Assembly (NCBI GenBank): GCA_933228895.1
Contig: OW121857.1
Location: forward strand, 1,922,001 to 1,986,000
Source of the DNA: Platycnemis pennipes
Lineage: Eukaryota > Arthropoda > Insecta > Odonata > Platycnemididae
Direction of reading: 5' to 3'
DNA length: 64,000 nt
The translations under genes were made by a program, and so were the position numbers. The first letter of the stretch is position 1. Every line of letters starts with the position of its first letter. Of the stretch, positions 54,706 to 64,000 are shown piece by piece. The notes under the pieces were generated by a model. That model saw only the letters and a program-made list of their open reading frames with translations, was not told the origin of the DNA and did no database searches.

Positions 54706-57700
54706 AGCAGAACGTGCATTTCGCGTTGCAACCGTCAGAGAGAGAGAGGTTGTCACACGCGGCACCCACCCGTCCATCCTTGCGAGATGCGCAAGAAATG
54801 GCAGGAATGCATTCGCGAAAACAATAAAACGTATGGAAACGGAAAAAGAATGTCCAAAAGATTTTCGAAGATGGTCATAAGACCTTGGGTTATGTTTGAG
54901 TGAGTGCTTGCGTGAACTATCCTTCCCTCGTAATACTTTGTGTCCCCATAATTCTGTGTGCGAGGGTAATGTCCTTAGTGAGTGCATCTTCACGAGTGCA
55001 TCCTTTTCATTCCTCTATTTTATTCGCGTTTCTAATTAAGTGCTAATGATGAGTAGATGATGACTCATTTTTACCTTACTTTATTATCTTCCCTATTGTG
55101 ATTGAACCCCGCCATCTATAAGGACGTGTCCACCGCTGTCCACCTTTTCCTTGTGCCCCACAAGGTCACGGCATTTTCTCTTCCTTTGATGTGACATACC
55201 TATACACACGTTCTTGTCATTGCTGCACTCAATAGAATTTCCAGGCAATATAACGCCTCTATTTTATTCAATATGTTCAATGGATATAATACGAAAAAAA
55301 GTAGTTTAGTATTTGTGGACGTTGTTTTTGTGGTAGTAGTTTTTTTTGGTAGTAGTTTTATTTTGGGGGTTCGTGCCATAATTGCCGTGACGCATCTAGA
55401 AGTGGTATAGAGTCGTTTGAATTGGGCGCGTAAGGTGGATCAATGAAGGAAAAAGAGAGGAAGAAAGATATCTTACATTTTCGCGCCGCAGATCCGGAGA
55501 ATAAACGGAAATGAACTTCATTTCATTTATGCTGGAGCCAAAATATTTTCCTTGATGGTAGACGAAACTTGGAGTACCTGGAAACCTGGTTTCAGCACTG
55601 GCACGTGGCAATCCTTATTCGTTTCGAACACACGTTTCTGTTTTGCCTCTTACACAACGTGGTTCTTGCATGGCGAAGTTGAGAAGGAACGGAAATGATA
55701 GGGTTTTGATGACGATCTTGGAATAGATTCGATGTGATGGAATGATGAGAGTGTTGAAATTGGAATCCCAAGGTCTAAACACAAAGGTCTGCAAGATGCG
55801 TGCTGGGTATTTGTAGAATGGTGGTGTTTAACGTCTCGGACCAAGGAGTGCTGCTCGGTCACTGACTCAACTACCGGTTGCAATCAAGTCGTAAGAGTTG
55901 ACTGGAAGCTGATCCAATTATGCTAAAAGTATTTTGAAACACTTGGACTTTATGTTCTATTCCATCGCAAACAAAATATCTCGCATAGGAATAGATTTAA
56001 AATGACTTTCTTCTCTCAAAAAATGGGAAGTTATGATGGATGTCGTGCTGACCGAATGGGAAGGAAGCCTTCTATAAAAGAAACTCGTCAGCTCTTCCAA
56101 GGATGCCTCCGTGCATGCCCTGTGGTAAATCGTGGAGTGTGCGAGCAATTATTTTCCGTGTCACGTAAAACTGCAGCCCTCCGTACACCATCTGGCTGCG
56201 TGTGGTGAGCATTGTCTTCGCTCTTGTCGCCACGCAGAGCACTGTTTCCCGGTGGCTTGCCCACAATCGGTGGATCAAATCAGTGGAGAGGCTGTAGAGG
56301 GACCTGCGGAATTTCTATGGGGCAGGAGTGAATGCGGGGAAAGGGGAAGGGGTAGGCTTTCGACCAGAGGAACTGATTGGTATCGAATCGGTGGAACCCT
56401 GATTGACGGTTTTACCTTTGTGATTTGCAGTGATCGTGTATACCCGTTTCGAATACCTATCACCCACTGTTTTCGTACTGTGACAAGGAATTATTTATGA
56501 ATTCTGCACAGGCTTTCTCTTAAATGCGTTTACCTCTCGTTTAACGTTGATTAACGTGTCTACTAACCATTTTAAGGTACACTAAAATATTATATGCTAT
56601 ACAAATTGAATATGAAATTATTCTATTTTCGTTTGTAGATGCAAAACGTATTTTAATAAGTGTATTCGAATGATATATTATTGTGGATTTACTCATGTAG
56701 GGAAGAAATGAAACTCTTTCATATTAGGGTAGAAGTGTAACATAAAATATAACCATATAATCTTGGATTTAGTTTATCTGAGCTGACATCTTTAAAAGAA
56801 TGGCCTTTTGGTTCACCTTAAATACTGGAGTGTTGAGAAAGGATGGTTCTTAAAGCAGAACCAAGTTAGCCTCATTTACGGAAGTGTGAGCAAAGCTCTG
56901 AGTCTACTCAAGGAAACACAAAGAGATCCGAAGGGTCGAGCTCAAGGGCCATGCATTTTAAATCGTTTCGGATATGAAGCGAGAACGAGAGAACGCCTTG
57001 TGGGAAAATAATAGCAGTCTCCTCTATTCCTAATGGCTACATGCTTATGAGTTGCTTTATTTTAGCTGGATTATGTTTATACCGTTAAGAATACTTAAGC
57101 ATCGTCAGCGGGATGGTATCACCTGAAAAATATAACACTCCCTCCTTCTGTTTTCCTGCCCTCGAGGCGCTGAATATTTAAAATTTCAAAAAAAAAAATT
57201 TCCTGCGCGATGACATTTTCTTGCGGGAGATATTTCTTTTCCCGGGAATAATCTCATTATTCATACTATAAAAGTTCCATTCACTCGCTCTCTTCTCTCC
57301 CTCCCATTGTTTCTTCGTCTCTTCCTTCATGCATTCGCGCGTTCATCCCCCTCCGTCTTCCAGCGCCGTCTTCCTCTCTTCTTAAAGCCCCCTTTCTCCT
57401 CCACCCCTTTGTCTCGCCCACTCAATCTTATTCCCACACGCCCCAGCGCTTCCTTTTCTCTTTTCCCAGGGATGACATTTTTTCAGTGCTCTTCTTCCTC
57501 TTCTTGTGAATCGCCGCCCCTTGCAAATCCTCGCTCCTCCTCCCCAATCGCCCCTCTCCCGCACTGCTGCCCTCCTCCCCCGCCTAATTACTCCCCTGTT
57601 TTAATTGCGAGGCCCTCACCCCATCTTCCCCATTATTAGTTGTGGGAAAGAAAACTCCCCGAAGTGTTTTTGCCTCGGATTCGCGTTCTTGCCCGGACCC

Positions 57701-57940
57701 CGAGGACCTGCATTCCCATTATTATTTTTTTTCCACCCCCATGTGCTCTCGAGTTTTTTGCTGCCTTTCCTGGGCCGTCTTCACGCTGTGAATGAAGTGA
57801 GGGGGAGGGGGTTGGGGGGGGCTGGCTGTCGAGCACTCCCATTTCGATTATTACTATCGAAACCTCGTCATCCTCTGCTTATAAGCGGCGGCCTCTGCTG
57901 GGCTTCCTGTCCATGGAGCAGCGTTGCATTCATTCGATCT
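54706..57940. other. Unassigned DNA, pyrimidine-rich 57290-57640
   Basis: I see no gene. The C/T-rich stretch at 57290-57640 keeps frames open on both strands without motifs. Frames at 55957-56500 likewise carry nothing recognisable. Confidence 0.4.
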
Positions 57941-59055
57941 TGTTTCGGACGGTGTTACCTCACCGGCAATCAAAGTCACTTCGGGTGTCCCACAAGGTAG
58001 TGTGACAGGTCCACTCCTGTTCCTTTTGTACATAAATCATATCAATAAGGTGGTAAAAAGTAAGCTTCGTCTACTTGCCGATGACGCAGTGGTGTACAGG
58101 GAAATTCTATGCCCAAACGATAAAGAATATTTAAATGATGACCCAGAAGTAATTGAAAATTGGTGTGATACATGGGAGTTAGAATTAAATTTTAAAAAAT
58201 ATGTAGTAATGATTTTTTGGAAAAAGAATAGCTCTCCTCCTACCACTTACAAAATAAGTAATAATGAATTAACAAACGTGGAATCCATTAAATATGTTGG
58301 AATAAGAGTGACACATGATCTTTCCTGGGGTAAACACATACGTGAAAGAATGGGGCAAGCGGATCGTAAACTGGGATTCGTCAAAGGAGTACTGGGTAAA
58401 TGTGACGATCATGTACGAGAAATCAGCTACTTTTCCCTTGTAAGACCTCATTTGGAATATGCTGCCAGTGTATGGGATCCCTACGAAATCGGTCTAAATA
58501 ACGAACTTGAACGTGTGCAGCGAAGATCGGCAAGATTTGTAAAGGGACGGTACGATAACCTTATTAGCGTAACCAGTCTATTAAATGAATTAAATTGGGA
58601 ATCATTGTCAGGTTGAAATTTAGACCTAATCTCTTAAACAAATTACTAGATCATATTTTCAGTGATGATGTTAAAAATATTTTGCGAACCCCAACTTACT
58701 ATGGTAGACTGGACCATAATCGCAAAATTAGAGAAATTGATTGCCGAACTGACAGATTCAAAATGTCATTTTTTCCTCGTACTATTAGGAATATGAATAG
58801 CGGTAAATATATCCAGTACGAGTTTAGCAATGGATAACATTGGTAGCTGCATGTTGGTTTAAGGACTTGAAGCTAACCCTACTAACAATGTTTTTGCATG
58901 CTTACTTTGCTATTTTTATCTTTTTAAATAGCGAAGTTTAGACTAATATATTAATATTAATCCTATTTTATGCATGATATGTAGTGCATGTTTGGTGAGA
59001 ATTCAGCCCCTGCCACACACCTTTATGGTGGCTTGCAGGGTATTATGTAGATGTG
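57941..59055 (+). pseudogene. LINE subfamily A, 1.1-kb copy with a deletion
   Basis: Starts within the DGVxSPAIKVTSGVPQGS region, so motif A is missing. The FADD box has become LADD (LRLLADDAVVY). The frame runs to 58614, where a 7-nt deletion in the SDRRLKF region shifts it; the last part continues in another frame to 58837. The 3' UTR and a GTAGATGTG tail end at about 59055. Confidence 0.92.
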
Positions 59056-59734
59056 TGCTCTCCGTCCGCCGTCTTAGGTGACAATTCGCCTTCTTGCCGA
59101 CTCAACAAAGCGCGAAAACCCGCGCAGGAAGCAGTAACACCCTGGGCCACTGCTTCAGTGAGAGGGGCCAGACGAGGTGGCGATTGGGGTTGAGTTGTGG
59201 AAGACGAAGTGCCGCCGATGGAAGAAAGCGACGGATTGCCCGGAAGGCGTCAATTCAAAGACCGCAGCGAAGAAGTAGGGCTCGTCCTTGTGCTCGTCGG
59301 AGTCGCAGCATCTCGTTTTCTGTGAATTTCATCAAATGGCAATCGCACGGGATATACTAGAGGCGTATCCGCGGAAAACCGCAGTTCAGTTTGTTTTGGT
59401 CTCACGTGCAGTTGCCTTTCTGAGTGTCAATTCTGACTGAGCACAGGCCCCGGATTACTGTTCCCTCCATTCCAGCGGCCTTGCGATTGATTTTCCAACT
59501 ACCTCCTCGCTGCCACGGAATATGCCACACTACTACCTCCCGGCCATCATTACCTATGAAGCGGTGTGTCAAGTTGCTGAAACTTTCGCGGTCCATAAAT
59601 ATGACTAATAACTGTTTTGTTGGGGTTATCCGCGTTTTGAGTTCGAAAGTAGCCGACGTTTCTTCTCCTTTGCCGGAGACCTCTTCTGGGCTACTGTGTG
59701 ACCGGAGCGTTGTGCTCCAATTAATATGCTCATG
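59056..59734. other. Unassigned DNA
   Basis: No gene recognised. Ends next to a G-run at 59760. Confidence 0.35.
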
Positions 59735-60275
59735 GTGGAGAAGGGAGGGGGAAGGATGGTGGGGGGGGGGGGGGTTGTGGAGAATTCTGGATTGTTCCTT
59801 CTTTATTTTTGGCTATAAGTGGAAGCCAGGAATTACTGATCACTTGCCCTTGGTCTCCGTTGAAATTCCTGGGCTGTTTCCTTATTTCCCTAAAAATCCT
59901 TGTTTTGAAGTGCCTGCCCTTGGCCAGGATTATCGGCTTCTCGATTTCGATGTCGTGGCCTCGTGCAGTCTTATACTCTGCAACTGCTGACTTCTCTTGG
60001 TGCCCTACTAGCAGCCTATACTGCGGCACTATGCTCTTTGACTCTCGTCTTAATGCTCTGTGTCACCCACGTAGACCTTATCACATGTTTCGCATTTCAG
60101 CAAGTATACGCCTTCTCTTTCTAATTTTTCCTTTGACATTCCTTGTGTTGCGTCGTATTTGATTCCTTGGTTTAAAGATTGTCTTTATATCGTACTTTTG
60201 TAATATCCGGGATATCTTGTCCGTTGTTCCTTGGACATACGGAAGGTGTGCCTTTTATCCGTCTTCTCTGTGCTG
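59735..60275 (-). pseudogene. Penelope-like element, GIY-YIG endonuclease end
   Basis: Three minus-strand frames together give: AHLPYVQGTTDKISRILQKY and IKTIFKPRNQIRR, then GVYLLKCETCDKVYVGDTE, then GHQEKSAVAEYKTARGHDIE, a RHFKTRIFREIRKQPRNFN stretch and a VISNSWLPLI end. GVY (60104-60112) and YVG (60065-60073) are the GIY and YIG motifs, with CX2C between. The R-x-F-R-E segment carries the Arg and Glu expected in this nuclease; the usual EAIEIRK appears shortened to EIRK. Frameshifts and stops make it a dead copy. RT is not seen upstream. Confidence 0.82.
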
Positions 60276-60339
60276 TGCTGGGCTCGAGGTCCTAATTTTC
60301 GTGAGATTGTCTTCTCTATCTCTCTTTTTCCATATCGAA

Positions 60340-60601
60340 CACGTCTAAAGAGACAACGGTTTATCACTAATATTTGTGTTTCGATGTGTGTTCGAATTTT
60401 TATTTCCGCCTCATCCATCTCCTTTAATCCTCACCGTAAGGGCAAGGATAAGACTCAAGCTAGCAATGGATCATGCGGTGGGAAACGATTACGCAGAAAT
60501 CGATTGAGAAATATCGATTCCAACAAATACCATGGGAATCAGAGTTGAAAATAATTCCAATTACATAAATATAGTGATAAACCGTTGTCTCTTTGGACGT
60601 G
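60340..60601. repeat. Inverted repeat pair next to Penelope fragment
   Basis: 60340-60367 (CACGTCTAAAGAGACAACGG and onward) and 60574-60601 are complementary over 28 nt with one mismatch and enclose about 206 nt. This could be a small MITE or the inverted terminal structure often found with Penelope-like insertions. Confidence 0.75.
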
Positions 60602-61120
60602 GATTATTTAGAGAGAGCTTAAATATGTGCCGCTGGGACTTAGAAATAGGCTCTGTCCTTGTCTCTGTTGATGTTTTTTCATATTTACATTTTTCTTATA
60701 TCTCTGCATATAGATGACTGCAGATTTTCAACTGATTGTTTGGGAAGCGAGGTCAGAGTGGTCACATTGCAGCAATTGTGTTGTTCCTATTTCGGATGTT
60801 GAGGGGGATTTTCATGAGCAGACCGTGTTTGCTTGTTGTCACACTGCAGCCGACATTGCTGAGGGAGGGATTCGATGAAGAGTTCACTGATATTTTATGT
60901 GGTAGATTTTTGGGTTAGCCGCGCGCTGGGGAAAAGGAGTGACGTTGGGCATTGAGGAATCCATAAAGGGATTCGGTAAAATTCTCGAGGAAGGTTGTGC
61001 CATATAACCAGAGGAGAAATATATCATCAATGTAGCAGAGTCAGAGAAGAGGTATAAAGGGGTAGATTGGAAAGAAAATCCCCTTTAGGTGGCCCAGGTG
61101 GGGAAAGGTGTAAGAAGGAC
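60602..61120. other. Unassigned DNA
   Basis: No supported feature. Confidence 0.35.
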
Positions 61121-61173
61121 TGAATCTACATCTACACGATACCCTCCAAGCCACCGCGAGGGTGTGTGGCAGG
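61121..61173 (-). mobile_element. LINE subfamily B tail, minimal copy
   Basis: Only 53 nt: GAATCTACATCTACACGATA, CCACCGCGAGGGTGTGTGG and CAGGGGG on the plus strand. This is just the hairpin and tail. Confidence 0.85.
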
Positions 61174-61739
61174 GGGCCACCTATATCTACTCCCAGATCT
61201 ACTACCGGAAGCGCTCCTGATCTACTACCGCATTGGTGATGGCTTTTAAACACCCACAAAACTATTGTGTTGGTGTAGTACACGTAGTGTGACATGTGAA
61301 ATTAAATACCTGTGGATCACACTTACAACAATGAGAAAGCATGAAGAGTGAAGTATCATGTGAAGATCAATAATAAATACGTCGAGGATTGCACCCACCA
61401 AAGAAAACGTGTGCGGCTTTGGAGATTGCGTTCCGTTTACTGCCCTATAAACAAGCCAACAATCCCTGTTGGTTGTCACGGGGTTTCTTGTTATCCTTAT
61501 CCAAATTAAAATTAATTATCAAACAATTAATATTAAAAATAAAAAAATATAAAACAGAGTACAAAACCAAAAAAGACCTGGGAGGCTGAGTGATAGGCGA
61601 AGCAAATTGGAAATACTTGGCAGGAAAGCCCACGCAAAGAGCCCGTCAGAAAAATCCACTCGTGAATCGGGAAACAATTCATTAGATCGTGCATATTGGG
61701 CACTACTCTTTTATACAAGAGAGACATGGGTGATGGCAG
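61174..61739. other. Unassigned DNA
   Basis: AT-rich, no gene. Short repeats of ATCTACTACCG follow the LINE tail. Confidence 0.35.
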
Positions 61740-61990
61740 TAGCGGAGTAGTCATGGCTGGATGCATTCAAAATGAGGCGTTACAGATAAATGATGAAGTG
61801 GATCGACGGATTGGCAAATAAAGAATACTTGAGAGTGAGAGGAAAGAGGGCTTGTGAAAACTCTGAAAGGAAGATGAAACAGCTTAATCGGTTTCATTCT
61901 GGGACATGATAGCCTGATGCAGACAGTGGAAAAGTGAACGGAAAGAATGAAAAAGGAAGAACCAGCATGAGTTAGTAGTAGTAGTATCAA
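61740..61990 (+). pseudogene. RTE-type LINE, ORF2 C-terminal fragment
   Basis: Reads MKWIDGLANKEYLRV, then an LVKTLKGR and LIGFILGH segment, matching the end of the RTE-type ORF2 at 15440 (WIDRGTNEEVLSVV). Confidence 0.6.
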
Positions 61991-62217
61991 GTAGTGAAGG
62001 ATGGGAAGAGAATAAGTATGAAGAAAACATTTGTAGATAAGAGAATGGAGTGGAGAATTTCGTCAATCCAGTTTTAAGATTTTTGACCCGTGATGATGGT
62101 CCAAGGTGAAAACTGTTCGTATTAATGCGAGGAAGTCCTTCAAGAAACAAGGCGCATGCTTCACATCAGCTTCTGTATCGTAGGATCCAAGAGATGATGA
62201 TGCTTCTGCGAAACGTT

Positions 62218-62905
62218 AATCTACATCTACATCTACACGATACCCTGCAAGCCACCGCGAGGGTGTGGCAGGGGATGAAGATCACCAAGCATGCACTACT
62301 AACATGCAAACAAGCAACTATAGGGTCTCATGCAATTAGATTGTTAGTATCTATAGTATTTAAGGGGTTAATACATGCATCATGCACTACAGACGGCACT
62401 AAAATATTTCCCCTACCTATCCCTTTGCTCTGCTGCCTATTCTGTTCTCTTATAGTGAGGGGGGGAAAATGCCATTTTGAATCTATCAGTTCGACAAGCT
62501 ATCTCTCTAATCTTATTTATCTGGTCGAATCTAGCATAATACGCTGGTGTTTTTAATACATGCCTAACATTTTCAGTAAAGCTATCCGATCGAAATTTCT
62601 CTTATAGATTTAATCTGTACTTTAACCTACGCTCTGATTTTGATTACCACCCTAATTCTCGTATTAATTCTGAAACGCTACTCAACCTATCGTAACACCT
62701 TTTAACGAACCTCGCTGCTCTACGCTGCACACTGTCTAGTTCTCTGATCAACCCTAATTCATTAGGATCCCATACAAACTGGCTGCATACTCAAGGTGGG
62801 GCCTAACTAGTGAAAAGTAGCATCGCTCTTTTGTCTTCTCCTCACATTTCCCGAGTACCATTTTTATAAATCCTAGCTTTCTCTTCGCTCGGCCGCATAT
62901 TTGGT
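62218..62905 (-). pseudogene. LINE subfamily B, decayed 5'-truncated copy
   Basis: Tail at 62218-62240, hairpin region CCACCGCGAGGGTGTGG, 3' UTR, then C-terminal coding remnants (CRTDRF, RAARFVKRCYD and KCEEKTKERCYFSLV-like, in several frames) up to about 62905, where an RAKRKLGFIK-like segment ends. Several stops and indels. Confidence 0.82.
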
Positions 62906-64000
62906 CTTTTCTTATTCTTCTCTGTTTTAGATTTACCGGCGAATCTTTGTATTATTGATTATTGTGTTGTGTGAACTTATTTTCCTTATTGTGATTACTA
63001 ATGGAGTTGAATTTCAATCCGATTCTAAGAAAAGGATTCAAGCGGCTTGTTCACCGACTCTCGCATAATCCATGTTTCCAGTTTTTTACATATTCGGTAC
63101 TGTTTGGAAAATGCCCCCTTAATTTTCTCTTCACCACTTTGAGAGAAAGCCATTGCAGTAATGACATCGGCTAAAGAGCGAGTATTTGTTAATGCCTGGA
63201 GTTTCAAAGACATTGTCCTGTTATGAGTCTCGCATTTGGCGCTCAGTATTGCGTTGAACAAAAATTTTAATGTAGTGAAGAATTTAAGCCATCTTATTAA
63301 ACATGACAGTGTAGTTGACTGCTTGCAAAGAGTTATCTCGAGTTGTCTACCAACTTAAGGGATTTGCGTCTTTTGTGATCTTCTTGGAGCGTCCTTTCCT
63401 TTCATCGCCCCGATCTCTCTCTTCAAACCCTCATTCTTCCGAACCCTCTCCAGCGCCAGTTCCCACCCTCCTCTCTCAGCACTGTTAAAAATGGTGGTTT
63501 AATGACGAGAACACATATAATATACATAAGGCATAGTCTACAGCGCATAGAACATAACAGAGAAACTTTACTGTTGAGCAGGGCATAGCAACGAAACAAA
63601 AGAAGTACAAGATTGCAAAACTGTTACAAGGAGAACAATTGAACAACAAAACATATTTGGGTACAAAATCGGGTTAATTACAACAAGCACTCGTTCGTTC
63701 CCTGTTCCGACCCTGACCGACCCTTTGTGCTCTCCCTCTTCACTTCACATCTCCAATCTACTGCACATGCCCTCAATCCAAATATAAACACCAGATTTCT
63801 GAACCTTTCTTCACTTCGCTCCTTCTTTTGAATTCCTCTACTTTGCCGTCCCCCCCTTCGGGGTGATAATTTAATCAATTGAATTGTTGATAGACCCCAT
63901 CAAGGCTTTTTTCCTCGTATGGAAAATCTTCCATGGCCTCCGCAGTTTTTCCTCTGATATCCGTGGCAAAAACATTTGCTCACCCATACGTTCCTCAGAT
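62906..64000. other. Unassigned DNA to right edge
   Basis: C/T-rich at 63380-63480 and 63690-63860. No gene or repeat recognised. Confidence 0.4.

Noticed and set aside
57307..58000. Frames of 110 and 131 codons
   Set aside because: Pyrimidine-rich composition; the second overlaps the start of a LINE fragment.

Overview
This window looks like repeat-dense nuclear DNA from an invertebrate animal, most likely an arthropod. Almost every recognisable stretch is a transposable element: BEL/Pao and Ty3/gypsy LTR elements, several jockey/CR1- and RTE-type LINEs, Penelope-like elements, PIF/Harbinger DNA elements, tRNA-headed SINEs and MITEs. No intact host gene was recognised. The host-gene signals are one possible internal exon (about 30.46 kb) and one CpG-rich stretch (about 20.2-20.3 kb), both weak. 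No rRNA, true tRNA gene, CRISPR or bacterial operon structure was seen. The species assignment is an inference from element types and base composition only.

Layout. 0-4.3 kb: a minus-strand BEL/Pao element, cut by the left window edge, with a reading frame of about 1,193 codons open to that edge (gag C-terminus, zinc knuckles, protease, RT, RNase H) and one frameshift in gag. 4.5-11.2 kb: decayed LINE copies of three types and a foldback repeat. 11.2-31.7 kb: mostly unique or decayed DNA with SINEs, LINE tails, RTE fragments, a MITE with TA target duplication, and a perfect 69-bp palindrome.

31.7-46.6 kb is the centre of interest: a nested transposon cluster whose insertion history can be read from target-site duplications. 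A Harbinger deletion derivative (copy 2, from 31915) was hit by another Harbinger copy (copy 1, TTA duplication) and by a 1.5-kb LINE (AAGGT duplication). A Ty3/gypsy element with a SAP-domain Gag and a truncated Pol (37347-46549, AGCT duplication) abuts it. The 5' LTR of that element carries a third, inverted Harbinger copy (TAA duplication) and a second 1.5-kb LINE (AACAT duplication). The 3' LTR preserves both empty sites and looks identical to the 5' LTR by eye, so these insertions are young. The Harbinger copies all join the transposase N-terminus tail-to-tail to a Myb/SANT-like gene, and all keep a small Cys-containing ORF.

46.6-64 kb: further unique or decayed DNA with LINE, RTE, Penelope (GIY-YIG) and SINE fragments. 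The most abundant repeat in the window is the 3' end of one LINE superfamily (subfamilies A and B): a conserved hairpin-like tail followed by a (GTAGAT)n run, seen at about 14 places on both strands. All domain calls are by eye from translated sequence; no database search was possible.
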